64,000 nt of DNA from CAVWUA01 sp963758025 (GTDB lineage Bacteria; Planctomycetota; Planctomycetia; Isosphaerales; Isosphaeraceae): the NCBI GenBank assembly GCA_963758025.1, contig CAVWUA010000001.1, positions 667,291 through 731,290 on the forward strand, given 5' to 3'. The notes under the pieces are model-generated. The model was given only the letters and a program-made list of their open reading frames with translations. It ran no database searches and was not told the DNA's origin. Position 1 is the stretch's first letter; the number at the start of each line of letters is the position of its first letter. Positions 47,769 through 57,189 of this stretch are shown one piece after another. The position numbers were made by a program, and so were the translations under genes.

Positions 47769-48941
47769 TCACTGCCGCTCGGGACTGTCGGCTTCGGCGT
47801 GATCGTCGTTGTTTCCCGAACGAGCGAGGCGGCCGAACAAACCCTTCGGCGCTCCCCAGCGTGCATCCGGATTGAACGCGTCGGCCATCGCCAGTTCCGG
47901 TACGTTCGTCCGCACGGCGCGGAACAGGTAGCGTTCCAGGAGCGAGCCATCGGCCGCCTTGGCCTGGACCAGAGTGGGAAGCAGCGTTTTCGAGTCGAGG
48001 AGAACGATCCAGGTCTCCCCCTGCGGGGTCACTCGGACGATCTTGTGGCACGGTTGGCCGATCTCACCGGAGGTCTGCAAGCCCTCATAGCGCATCTGGT
48101 CGGCCCCTGGGTCCCTGTTTTCATGCAGGCGGAGGGACTCATCCAGGCGGTCGATCAAGGGGTCAAATCCCGCCTCGGTGATGGGGTGACGACTGCTCCG
48201 AAGCACCAGGGGACTATCGATCGGCAAGGAAATCCTCGGCACGAGGGCGCTCGGCTGATTGATGTGCATCTGGTCGCTGTTCTCACCCTCCGCGTAAATG
48301 ACCTCACGACCCTTGTTCTCTCCCTCCCTCCACTGGAGACGGACGGCCCTCGGTACTCGGCGGATGCTGAAGACGACGTTCTCCTCCGGTTGGAGCAGGT
48401 TGCCCACCCGCTCCTGACGGGTCACCTGGACTTCATAATTGCCGATGGCCGAGAGATTCTTTCGGGAGGCATCCACGAGAGTCCGGATCTTCGCCACGTC
48501 ATCCCTCTTGGGCGGGGTCGACGTGGACGACTGTTGGGGATTGCTCGCCGGCTGTGTGCGGTGCGAGTCGTTGGGCTCGTTCTCGGGACGGGATTGCGAA
48601 CTACGCGCCACCGGCGGAAGAAGCGCCACGTTGATCGGCCGTTCCTCTTCCGGTTTCGCATGAGAATATGCATCAGGCGGTAAAGCCGTCGAGCGGACGG
48701 AGAGTGACTGGGAAGGAGTCTGGCTGCGTACCCGATCGGCCAGCGGGGCCGATCCCGGCGCACGAGACGCATTCCGGGCTCCGGCTCCGATCTGGAGCGG
48801 GGGCGACGTTCGCTGCTGGCGGACGTTTCGCATCCGGGCGCAACCGAAATTGGTCAATCCACTGCAGAAAGCCAGGGTCAGCATCAGTCCCAGCCGGAGC
48901 CGGGAGGCCTTCCGGACGGTAGTATTGGTCGCCTCGTTCAT
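47769..48941 (-). CDS. DUF1571 exported protein
   Basis: The 390-residue protein starts with a hydrophobic signal (RLGLMLTLAFCSGLTNFGCA) with a possible weak lipobox Cys. A long Ser/Pro-rich linker follows (about 40-145). The DUF1571 domain then reads LSAIGNYEVQVTRQERVGNL, FSIRRVPRAVRLQWREGE, KIVRVTPQGETWIVLLDSKT and LLPTLVQAKAADGSLLERY. This is a LolA-like shell common in planctomycetes and likely periplasmic. Binding of lipids or lipoproteins is inferred from the fold only. Confidence 0.85.
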   Translation of the reverse strand: MNEATNTTVRKASRLRLGLMLTLAFCSGLTNFGCARMRNVRQQRTSPPLQIGAGARNASRAPGSAPLADRVRSQTPSQSLSVRSTALPPDAYSHAKPEEERPINVALLPPVARSSQSRPENEPNDSHRTQPASNPQQSSTSTPPKRDDVAKIRTLVDASRKNLSAIGNYEVQVTRQERVGNLLQPEENVVFSIRRVPRAVRLQWREGENKGREVIYAEGENSDQMHINQPSALVPRISLPIDSPLVLRSSRHPITEAGFDPLIDRLDESLRLHENRDPGADQMRYEGLQTSGEIGQPCHKIVRVTPQGETWIVLLDSKTLLPTLVQAKAADGSLLERYLFRAVRTNVPELAMADAFNPDARWGAPKGLFGRLARSGNNDDHAEADSPERQ

Positions 48942-49225
48942 GGCGGGGTCAGCTCCCCGATTCGGACGTCTGAAATGCGCCGGTATTCTCCAGGCCAGGG
49001 CGTACCCTGGAGGAGGTCCGATGTCGAGACGTCGTCTTTGTCATCCTTGAACATGGAATCCTGTCCGAGTCAATCACGACGCGGTAAGGTTCCGATCCTC
49101 ATCCCCGTCCTGAGCGGAGCCGGCCCGAGTGTTCAGTCTTATGGATTTGCCGATACGCGACACTGGATACCAGAACCGTCTCGCTTGTACAATCCGAAGG
49201 CCGGACGTACGACGGCGGGTTGCGT

Positions 49226-50944
49226 TCACGCACCGAGGCGGCTGGCTTCATCGGTGTCGACGAACCGGAACGACTCGATGGCCTTCAGGTCGGACATCAA
49301 ACAGGGTTGTTTATATTGTTCGACGGTTCCCCCGCTCTTCGTCAGCCTCCGCACCTGAAATTCTCCCCAGGAGCCTGGTGAAAGTCGGCGTGTGCGGATT
49401 GGGCCGAGTCGGAGGGTGGACCGCTTGTTCTCGTACTCGACGTTCAGTCGTTTGAGCTGGGCATCGACCTCCGCCGCCAGCCGGCTCGCCGCCAGCGCGT
49501 CATGCAGGTCGTCCTCCTCGACCAGGAGGCTGTAGAAGGGAGGATCGCTCCATGTCGGCAGGAGCAAGAAGGACTTCAGGTGGATATCGAGATGGGTTTG
49601 CGCGGCCTTCAAGGCGGCGACCACCTGAAATTCCGACAGCTTCTCCCCGGTCATGCTGGAGAAATGGGCCCCTTTATTGAGGAATTCCAGCAGCGGGGCC
49701 TTCCCATGAAATCCAGCGCAGCGCACCAGATCATGGATCTGGTAACGGTACAGGCCGCCGGCAGTCGTTGGAAGGATGAAATAATTCTGCCCCTCGATCA
49801 GGTCGGTTGCCTCGACGGTCTCGGGTTGTTCCTTGTCCGCCTGATCTTCAGGAATGAATTCGAAGTAGTGATGCCAGATGTCGAGAATTCCGGCGGGCGT
49901 GCTGTCATCAATCGGGATCGTCATGCGGCCTTCGGAGGCAATCAACCCGACGTCCCGTACCGGCCTCTCGCCAAAGAACTCGGGGTAATGACGCAGGTAG
50001 GCCCCCATCGTGCCGCCCGTCCAGTTGGCGAGAAAACGGAGTTCCGGCCAGTAATCACGGGGCAGGAGCCGCCCTGTCCGCTCGACGATTTCCTCCAGAC
50101 GCCGCGCGTCTTCAGGACGCCGACGACGCACGCGACCTTCGAGTTGCTGCCGAACCTGGGGCGGAAGGTCCCATTTCCGATCCACGGTTCCGCTGGCGAG
50201 GTCGCGAATCAGCGTTTCCTTCTCACGGTCGCCGAGTCGGGCAATCGCCAGGATCGTGCTCGGGTTGGCGGCCATGATCATGCCGAGCTTCCGCGGGATC
50301 GACAGCCGGAGCGCCACGTAATACTTGGCTTCGATGCTCTTGATCTGAGCGGCATACGGGGGCATGCAGTAGGTGACGCGCACGAGGGGGTTCTGCATCT
50401 GCGCCGTCAGGCCGGTGATCGCTCCACAGGGGATGCCTCCGGGCGTGTACGACTCTCGCCAGTCGCTGGCCAGTTGGAGGATCGGCTGCAAACCCCGTTC
50501 GAGGATCTCCGCATGGTCGTCGAAGGCGCGGATACCCCAGAGGGTCCAGCCTTCCTTGTAATCCTTGAGCGATTGACGCGTGACCGGGATCGTCTTGGGT
50601 TTGGCGGTGGTGCCCGAAGTCATCGCGAACATCAGGACGTCGGTCCCCTTGCCGAAGAGGGCTCCAACGTCTCCCTGGCGAACCCGATCGATATAAGGTT
50701 CGTGCCCGTCATAGCCTCGAATCGGCACGCGGCGGCGGTAATCGGCCGCTGAGCGGATTTCGTGGAAATGGTGGTCGCGACCGAATTGACTTTCGGCGTG
50801 ACGGGCGATCTGGGACATTAACCGCTGCCGTTGAACCTCGCCCGCGCGGTCGGTCTGACGCAGGAGATTCTCCGCCAGTTTTCTGGATCGAGCCAGAACC
50901 GGAAGACCGGCGTATTTCAAGATCAGGTCAAGCATGAGACCCAT
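49226..50944 (-). CDS. GH3-family acyl-acid amido synthetase
   Basis: The 572-residue protein matches the GH3 (auxin-responsive) adenylating family. It has the phosphate loop MFAMTSGTTAKPKTIPVT, ASEGRMTIPIDDS, YFILPTTAGGLYRYQIHDLV (ATP-binding YRY.lgD-like) and SSMTGEKLSEFQVVAAL. These enzymes activate a carboxylic acid as an adenylate and attach it to an amine, usually an amino acid. Bacterial members are mostly uncharacterised. It lies just downstream, on the same strand, of the hydrolase and fatty-acid/polyketide cassette, which makes an acyl product of that cassette a candidate substrate (inference). Confidence 0.87.
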   Translation of the reverse strand: MGLMLDLILKYAGLPVLARSRKLAENLLRQTDRAGEVQRQRLMSQIARHAESQFGRDHHFHEIRSAADYRRRVPIRGYDGHEPYIDRVRQGDVGALFGKGTDVLMFAMTSGTTAKPKTIPVTRQSLKDYKEGWTLWGIRAFDDHAEILERGLQPILQLASDWRESYTPGGIPCGAITGLTAQMQNPLVRVTYCMPPYAAQIKSIEAKYYVALRLSIPRKLGMIMAANPSTILAIARLGDREKETLIRDLASGTVDRKWDLPPQVRQQLEGRVRRRRPEDARRLEEIVERTGRLLPRDYWPELRFLANWTGGTMGAYLRHYPEFFGERPVRDVGLIASEGRMTIPIDDSTPAGILDIWHHYFEFIPEDQADKEQPETVEATDLIEGQNYFILPTTAGGLYRYQIHDLVRCAGFHGKAPLLEFLNKGAHFSSMTGEKLSEFQVVAALKAAQTHLDIHLKSFLLLPTWSDPPFYSLLVEEDDLHDALAASRLAAEVDAQLKRLNVEYENKRSTLRLGPIRTRRLSPGSWGEFQVRRLTKSGGTVEQYKQPCLMSDLKAIESFRFVDTDEASRLGA

Positions 50945-51125
50945 CCCTGGGGTGGGAATAGAGCAACGCCAAGGTGACCGCCTGTCACCTTCCGAAACCC
51001 CGATCGAACTCGTTGGTTCCCGCGTTGCGAAGAGGGGGAAAGGACGGAAAGAGCCTCGCGCTCGGTCCCTGTACGACGTCCGCGCCTCATTACCAATCTA
51101 CCCATAGCGGAAGCGGTTAGGATCG

Positions 51126-52196
51126 TCAACCAGAAATGGATGAAGTCACCTGCTTTTCCGTGAATTCGGTCGGACCGATTCCGGAATCCTCCGAGGATCT
51201 GGCCTCGGGATCGGAGTACGGAAGCGTTTCGACTTCCCTCGGAGCGTATCGACGGAAGAAGTCGACGACTCGGGCGCGGTAGGTTGCCGGATCGACGTCT
51301 CGACAACGATTGTGCTTGGCTCGCGGCACGATCCAGAGTTCCTTCGGGTTTCCGGCATATTTGAACAGCCCGCGAGCGATCTCGGGGATGATGTACGCGT
51401 CCTTTTCGCCGTGAATCATCAACCAGGGCCGAGGCGCGATCCGCGACACCGCGCGTTCGACGTTGGGATAGCGACGGCCGATCCGCCGCTGATAGCGGAC
51501 CCGACCGGCCCAACCGGCGAAGGCAAACATCCAGAGTGGCATCCGTTCCCAGATCGCCTGGGAGCCAACATAAATTTCCGCCCACCGAAGGACATAACTG
51601 AACACAGTCCCGCGCGTGGGAAATGCTCCGTCCGTGACAACACCCCAGACGCTCGGTTCACGGGCCGCCACGCAGAGAGCGGTCCCACCTCCCCGGCTCA
51701 CCCCAAGAAGCCCCACCCCGGCCGGGTCGTGATCGGGCCGGGACCGTAAATAGGCCAGAGCCGCCCGAAGGTCGAGGATTTCCAGGTCGGAGACCCATTG
51801 CAAGGGTTTGTAGTTCGGATCGGTCTGGCTCGTGCCGTGATTCCGAAAATCGAACGCGAAGAGGTCAAACCCCGCCTCGCGCAGCCCTTCACAATACGGT
51901 TGAAAACTTCCCCGATCACCCAGGTATTCCTGGCAGAAGACGATGACCCCGGCACGCTGAGCCGTCCGGGCCGGATAGTAGGTCCCATCCAGTTCCAGAC
52001 CATCCGGTGTCCGAAAGCATACGTCCTCTCCCCCCCGTTCCAGGGGCATCCGCAGCGGCTGGAAGACGGGGGTTTCCTCAAAGATCCGCCCGATGATCGG
52101 TGAGTAGCGGATCCAGACGTAAACCAGGAAGATCGTCAAAGCGAGGGTGAGGAGGAACAACGGCAGGGCGATGGCGAGGATCGCGAAACTGAACAC
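51126..52196 (-). CDS. Membrane-anchored alpha/beta hydrolase
   Basis: An N-terminal membrane helix (FAILAIALPLFLLTLALTIFL) precedes a dienelactone-hydrolase-like core: VIVFCQEYLGDRGSF, FDFRNHGTSQTD, the nucleophile elbow LLGVSRGGGTAL (Ser in GVSRGG), LMIHGEKDAYIIP with the acidic residue, and IVPRAKHNRCRD with the His. The insertion at about 210-255 is aromatic-rich and may form a lid for a lipophilic substrate. It stands between fabF (128-base gap) and GH3 (181 bases) on the same strand and may act as thioesterase or esterase for that pathway; this is inference. Confidence 0.82.
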   Translation of the reverse strand: MFSFAILAIALPLFLLTLALTIFLVYVWIRYSPIIGRIFEETPVFQPLRMPLERGGEDVCFRTPDGLELDGTYYPARTAQRAGVIVFCQEYLGDRGSFQPYCEGLREAGFDLFAFDFRNHGTSQTDPNYKPLQWVSDLEILDLRAALAYLRSRPDHDPAGVGLLGVSRGGGTALCVAAREPSVWGVVTDGAFPTRGTVFSYVLRWAEIYVGSQAIWERMPLWMFAFAGWAGRVRYQRRIGRRYPNVERAVSRIAPRPWLMIHGEKDAYIIPEIARGLFKYAGNPKELWIVPRAKHNRCRDVDPATYRARVVDFFRRYAPREVETLPYSDPEARSSEDSGIGPTEFTEKQVTSSISG

Positions 52197-52324
52197 AGGA
52201 GGGCTCCGAGGTCATCTCTGGGGTGCTGATCTCATCGGTGTTACCGGAAAAGATCGGCTCTGGGGCAACGCCCGATCCAGTTTTTTTGAAATTGTCCGCA
52301 TCCGAACGCCTTCGGCTTGCGGAC

Positions 52325-53614
52325 TCAACCGGCGAGGCGTTTGAGGATCAAGGTGATGTTCTGACCCCCGAACCCGAAACTGTTCGAGAGAGCGACATCA
52401 ACCGCCTTGCGGCGTGCGTGGTGAGGGATATAGTCCAGGTCACAATCCGGGTCGGGGTGATCGAGGTTGATGGTCGGTGGCATGACGCCGTCGCGGATCG
52501 CCAGCAGACAGACGATCGCCTCGACGCTCCCGGCCGCGGCGATCAGGTGGCCCATCATGCTCTTGGTGCTTGATATCGGCACCTTGTAGGCCGTCTCGCC
52601 AAACGTTCGTTTGATCGCCAGAGTCTCGATCGAGTCATTGACCGACGTACTGGTACCGTGCGCGTTGATGTAGTCGATATCCTCGGGGTTGAGTCGTGCA
52701 TCGGTCAGGGCCTCGCGAATGCACGCGATGGCGCCCCGGCCTTCCTCGTGCGTATCCGTCAGGCGGAAGGCGTCGGCGGTGGAACCGTAGCCGACGACCT
52801 CTCCGTATATCGTCGCGCCGCGACGCTTGGCGTGCTCCAGTTCTTCGAGAACGACCATGCCGGCGCCTTCCCCGAGAATGAAGCCGTCACGGTCCCGATC
52901 GAACGGGCGACTGGCGCGGGTCGGCTCATCATTGCGGGTTGAGAGGGCGGTCAGTCGATTGAAGCCCGTGACGCCGAACGGATGAATCATACTATGCGTG
53001 CCGCCGGAAAGCATCACGTCGGCATCGCCCCGGCGAATCAATTCCGTCGCTTCGCCGATGGCCTGACTACTCGCGGCGCAGGCGGTCAAACAATTCGCGT
53101 TTGGGCCCCTGGCGCCGAAGACACTCGCCAGGTGACCCGGCGGAGTTCCCGGCTCCTGCTCGGCCTCGTGGATCGGATGCAGCTCTTTCAGACCCAGTCG
53201 CGTGAAATTCGCGGTATTAACCTTGTTCGTGTCCTTGCTTGACTCGTGCACGAGTTTCACGAATCGAGGGAAGTCCTGCTGACCTTCACCCGAGCCGAGA
53301 TAGACCCCGAATCGAGTCCGATCCAGGTTCTGGTCGTCTTCTAAACCCGAATGATCCATCGCCATCGTCGCGGCGGCCAGCGCGAAGTTCGTGTTGCGGG
53401 AGTAATCGACCCAGCGGTCGCCGTCCTCGCGGTAATCCGCCAGGCGAAAATTTCGCGCTTCCGCGGCGATCTGGGTCGGAAATGTACTGGCATCGAACAG
53501 GGTAATCCGATCCACGCCGCTTCGGCCTTCCTGAAGCGCCTTCCAGGTCTCCTCAAGAGTTTTCCCCAGAGGAGTGACCATTCCCATACCCGTCACGACG
53601 ACTCGCCGGTTCAT
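52325..53614 (-). CDS. fabF: 3-oxoacyl-ACP synthase II (catalytic ketosynthase)
   Basis: The 429-residue protein is a full KAS II-type enzyme. It starts RRVVVTGMGMVTPLGKTLEE and keeps the catalytic triad: Cys in NCLTACAASSQAIGEAT, His in INAHGTSTSVND and His in STKSMMGHLIAAAG. It would condense malonyl-ACP with a growing acyl chain. It is the last of five same-strand fatty-acid-type genes and follows the chain-length-factor-like homologue by 170 bases. Context suggests it acts with that partner rather than, or as well as, in housekeeping lipid synthesis. Confidence 0.93.
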   Translation of the reverse strand: MNRRVVVTGMGMVTPLGKTLEETWKALQEGRSGVDRITLFDASTFPTQIAAEARNFRLADYREDGDRWVDYSRNTNFALAAATMAMDHSGLEDDQNLDRTRFGVYLGSGEGQQDFPRFVKLVHESSKDTNKVNTANFTRLGLKELHPIHEAEQEPGTPPGHLASVFGARGPNANCLTACAASSQAIGEATELIRRGDADVMLSGGTHSMIHPFGVTGFNRLTALSTRNDEPTRASRPFDRDRDGFILGEGAGMVVLEELEHAKRRGATIYGEVVGYGSTADAFRLTDTHEEGRGAIACIREALTDARLNPEDIDYINAHGTSTSVNDSIETLAIKRTFGETAYKVPISSTKSMMGHLIAAAGSVEAIVCLLAIRDGVMPPTINLDHPDPDCDLDYIPHHARRKAVDVALSNSFGFGGQNITLILKRLAG

Positions 53615-53784
53615 TCCAGGGTCCCTTTATCTCTCAAACTCGGGAATTTCGATCGTCGCCGCCTGGCTAGACTGTCCGCATCGCGATGGACCGATTTCCG
53701 AGAGGATCGTGTATCGGATTATCCGTGAAATCTGCAGATAAGGGAACACGGATTGCGATTCCGGTGTGGACGGTATCGTAAGGA

Positions 53785-55111
53785 CTACTGCACGTTATGT
53801 GCCGGATTGCCGCGGACGACCAGGGCGGCGGCCTGGCCGTGACGGGTCAGGTTGGTGGTGATGAACGTGGGGTTGTCGGTGGATCGAGCCTGGCCGAGGA
53901 CCAGATCGAGGTCGCATTCCGGGTCGGGATCTTCGCAGTTGAGCGTGTGCGGGATCAGTCCGTGGTTCACGCCGAGGAGACTGGCGACCAGCTCGATGGC
54001 GCCACAGCCGGACGCGATGTTGCCCATGTAGCCCTTCAGGGCCGTGACCGGAACCCCGCCACTCTTCGCTCCGAAGACGCGCTGGAAGGCGCGGGCCTCG
54101 GCGAGATCCGCCTTGATGGTGGCCGCCCCATGAGCATTGATATGGCCGACCTCGTCGGGATTCATCCCCGCATCCTTCAGGGCGGACCGGAGGGCGATCT
54201 CCGTCCCCGACCCTTCGGGATCGAGCCCGCCGCCCGACATGGCATCGCAGCCGTTACCGTAGCCGAGAATTTCGCCGTAGATCGTCGCACCCCGCTGGAG
54301 CGCGTGCTCGCGTTCTTCGAGGATCAGAATACCGGCCCCTTCCCCGGCAACCCAACCGCTGCGCTGACGGTCGAATGGCCGGCAGGCCCCGCTCGGTTCG
54401 CCCTCCCAACGCGACATCTGTTCCAGCAGTCCCATGCGGATCAGGCTGAGGGGATGAATCTTGGAGTCCTGCGCCTCCCGAGACCATCACGTCGGCCCGG
54501 CCTCGGGCGATGATCCGGGTCGCCTCGCCGATGGCGATGTTCGAAGCTGCTTCCGCCTCGGTAATCGAATTGCTGGGGCCTTGGCAGTCATTCAGGATCG
54601 AAATATGGCAGGCCAGCATGTTCGGCAGATACTTCAAGAGCCAGAGCGGATCAATCTCGTTGAGCCCATCCCGGCCGTAAATCTTATAATCGAAGGAATC
54701 GTCCGCGTGCGTGGCCAGGTTAATCGCCGGAGCGAGTTCATCGAGATCCGAGGAGATCAACCCCGCTCCCAGATCCACGCCGATACGCGTGGGATCCACG
54801 CCGCCGTCGTTCAGCCCGGCATCGGCCATCGCCAGCTCGGCGGCGGCCACCGCAAGCTGGATGTCGCGAGCCATGTACTTGAGGCTCTTGCGGAAGGTTG
54901 TCTTGTGCTTGGGATTAGCCAGCGACTTGGGATCAAAATTCAGGACCTCGCCCCCGGCGTTGATGGGCAGGCCCTCAATGGGAAACGCCTGGATCGGTTG
55001 GACCGCGCCTCGTCCTTCGGCCAGCGCATTCCAGAACGGCCCGGTCCCGATTCCCAGGGGGGAAATCAGGCCAAGTCCCGTGATCACGACTCGCCGTTCG
55101 GAATTCTGCAT
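53785..55111 (-). CDS. Ketosynthase homologue lacking the active-site Cys (chain-length-factor-like), one frame change
   Basis: The start RRVVITGLGLISPLGIGTG and the overall order are those of KAS II. Aligning CQGPSNSITEAEAAS with the FabF segment GPSISIATACTSG places Glu187 (codon at 54551-54553) where the nucleophilic Cys should be. The first His is present in INAHGAATIK, but the second is Asn in KGYMGNIASGCGAIEL (codon at 54019-54021). It therefore should not condense, and resembles the KS-beta/chain-length factor of type II polyketide synthases. The frame changes near 54460, between VMVSGGAG and IHPLSLIRMG. An active FabF lies directly downstream, the expected heterodimer partner. Confidence 0.82.
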
Positions 55112-55241
55112 GGAAACTCGCGACGCTCCAGAATGCCGTTCACAGGCCGCTCCTTGGGGCCCTGGAAATCGGCCGGAATGGGTCGGGACGGGCGGACTAC
55201 CTCAGGTATTGGCCATGGTGATATTGCGTCTTGACGATCAT

Positions 55242-55784
55242 TCAATCCGAACCGGGGGCCGAGCCATGCGGTTGTCCGTTGGTCGCCGCGGGTGATTCAT
55301 CGGTCAAGCGGGCGCGTTCCTGGGCCTTGGCCAGGTCCAGCACGCCCAATAGCTGTTGAGTGAAGACAAAATTCTTGGGTCCAAAAATTTGATTCGATCG
55401 GGAATTATCCAGGTGGGCGAAAACGATCTCAACGTCCGCCAGCAACTCCCCTTCGAGAAAGGCCTTGGCCTCGACCACCGCTCCCTCGATGCGCAGGTCG
55501 GTCAACGTAACCTCATAGACCAGTTGGTCCCCCGCGCAGGCGACGCCGAAGAACTCAGCTCTCGGGATCTTGGCCAGGACGACTTTCTGCTCAAAGTTGC
55601 CTGCTTCCCCGACGAGGATCCCGCCCGTCTGGGCCAGACCTTCGATGATCAGAGAGGCTGGCATCACGGGATAGCCGGGAAGGTGATCGTGCAGATGCTC
55701 CTCGGCGAGCGTCAGGTTTTTGATGGCCCGCGCGAACTTGCCACTGCGAAACTCGAGAAACTTGTCGATCCAGATCCATCTCAT
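55242..55784 (-). CDS. 3-hydroxyacyl-ACP dehydratase, FabZ-like (with C-terminal tail)
   Basis: The hot-dog-fold protein has the catalytic His in EHLHDHLPGYPVMPASL and the Glu in IIEGLAQTGGIL, followed by VLAKIPRAEFFGVACAGDQL, the usual FabZ order. It would dehydrate 3-hydroxyacyl-ACP. The ATG at 55784 gives 180 residues, longer than typical FabZ (about 150), with a C-terminal extension (LLGVDLAKAQERARL-like and a polar tail). It lies between the ACP and the chain-length-factor-like gene. The two dehydratases of the cassette differ clearly from each other. Confidence 0.87.
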   Translation of the reverse strand: MRWIWIDKFLEFRSGKFARAIKNLTLAEEHLHDHLPGYPVMPASLIIEGLAQTGGILVGEAGNFEQKVVLAKIPRAEFFGVACAGDQLVYEVTLTDLRIEGAVVEAKAFLEGELLADVEIVFAHLDNSRSNQIFGPKNFVFTQQLLGVLDLAKAQERARLTDESPAATNGQPHGSAPGSD

Positions 55785-55969
55785 GAGACGGGTTCCGCAA
55801 GGGCCGGAGTGCAAGACCGTAGCGATCGAATCCGAAGCAAATCCGGCGCGAAACGATCCGATCGATGACCAAAAGAAACGGCGATGTCGCCCGCCATTCC
55901 ACGTTGGCGTCACGGCGGGCTTCCGACGACTTACGGACCCACCCGCCGACGAGCCACGGGTTTGTTGAA

Positions 55970-56353
55970 TCAACCGTTGAGCTTGCCTGCCACGTACTGG
56001 ACCAGCATGTCCACGGTATAAAGGTCGAGGATCTTCTCGACATCCGGATCGTTCGAGAACTCGGTCAGGTCCGCGTAGGGCATCCGCTGCTTCAGCTCTT
56101 CAAGCCCCTTGTTCGTGAGCTTTCCGTTCTCGGTCAGGTCCGGGTCCGAGACGTTCTCGGGGAACAGCTCGCCTCGGGGAATCTTGATCCCGAAATTCCG
56201 CTCGAGCCGGAAGACGATGTCCAGCAAGTCGATCGACTCGGCCCCCAGATCGCTACGGAGGGTCGCGTCGCGATTGACTTCCTCTTCATCCACGCCCAAG
56301 GCATCAACCAGTGTGGTCTTCACCTTCTCGAAGATTTCATCTTGCGTCGGCAT
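55970..56353 (-). CDS. Acyl carrier protein, elongated form
   Basis: The 127-residue protein begins with a canonical ACP helix (DEIFEKVKTTLVDALGVDEE) and the phosphopantetheine site in LGAESIDLLDIVFRLE, where the DSL motif is ESI and the Ser carries the arm. After helix II and FGIKIPRGELFP there is an extra segment of about 45 residues (NVSDPDLTENGKLTNKGLEEL onward) before the last helix (VDMLVQYVAGKL). Ordinary ACPs are near 80 residues. It probably serves the flanking ketosynthase pair and dehydratases specifically. The ATG at 56353 is chosen because the conserved helix starts there. Confidence 0.9.
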   Translation of the reverse strand: MPTQDEIFEKVKTTLVDALGVDEEEVNRDATLRSDLGAESIDLLDIVFRLERNFGIKIPRGELFPENVSDPDLTENGKLTNKGLEELKQRMPYADLTEFSNDPDVEKILDLYTVDMLVQYVAGKLNG

Positions 56354-56634
56354 AATGTCCTCGGAAAATCGGGAACCCGGACCCGCCCCCCACCTTCTCA
56401 GGTGATTCGGAGCGTTCACCTTGATTGATTGCCACACCGCCCCCAGCTTCCGGGGTCAAGGGTGAGTCGCGTGGACCCCACCTCACATCCTACCGGCGCG
56501 GTCGTGGCTATCTTGCGATTTTTTTTGCCACCTTGCAACATCATCGGACATTGACGGCAGAGACTGAAGCGACGATCCCGAAGATTGTAGCGAAGATCGA
56601 GCCGCCGACATTCCGTTTCCTCGCCAAAGGAATA

Positions 56635-57189
56635 TCAGCTCGTCGGCTTGCCGGGAACCAGAGTTTCCGAGTTGCTCGTCGCGTTCATGGAATCGCGGAG
56701 CATGGCCCGGGCTCCGACGGAGCCTTTGCGGAGGGTTGAATAGAGGTCGCGTAAACCGGCAACGATCGTCGCGTCGGTCGCGTGCAGTGAGGGATTACGC
56801 TCGCGAAGATTGTACCGGGTCAAGGTAAACCGTCCCTGAACCATCGTCTGATCGTCAATGATTCCTTTGCCTTTAAAGCTGGTTTCCCGCTCTCCGTGCG
56901 CGATCATCTCGACCCGCAACTGCAACTGGCGCCCCGGCTCGACAAAACTACCGTATTTGATCGTCTTGGCTTGCTTCAGCACAATCACGCTGTGGGCGAA
57001 GTCTTCGGCATCGCGGATCAGCCAGGCGCCAGCCTGGGTGAGAGCCTCCAGCATCAGCACGCCCGGCATCACGGGAAAGCCGGGAAAGTGATCCGCCAGA
57101 TACTCCTCGGCCAACGTCAAGTTCTTGACCGCAACGATGCTTTTGCTCGGTTGAAGATCAAGAATCCGGTCGATAAGCACGAATCGCAT
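56635..57189 (-). CDS. fabZ: 3-hydroxyacyl-ACP dehydratase FabZ
   Basis: The 184-residue protein starts MRFVLIDRILDLQP at 57189 and has the FabZ catalytic His in LADHFPGFPVMPGVLM and the Glu in LEALTQAGAWL, then IKYGSFVEPGRQLQL. It would form trans-2-enoyl-ACP. It is the first gene of the five-gene cassette; a near-consensus promoter lies about 100 bases upstream. The C-terminal extension (LYSTLRKGSVGARAMLRDS) beyond the hot-dog fold is unusual. Confidence 0.9.
   Translation of the reverse strand: MRFVLIDRILDLQPSKSIVAVKNLTLAEEYLADHFPGFPVMPGVLMLEALTQAGAWLIRDAEDFAHSVIVLKQAKTIKYGSFVEPGRQLQLRVEMIAHGERETSFKGKGIIDDQTMVQGRFTLTRYNLRERNPSLHATDATIVAGLRDLYSTLRKGSVGARAMLRDSMNATSNSETLVPGKPTS

Noticed and set aside
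52325..57189. Complete ladderane or aryl polyene gene cluster
   Set aside because: The radical SAM and desaturase genes (ladderane) and the accessory acyltransferase, ammonia-lyase and export genes (aryl polyene) are not seen; only the KS/CLF/DH/ACP core is supported.
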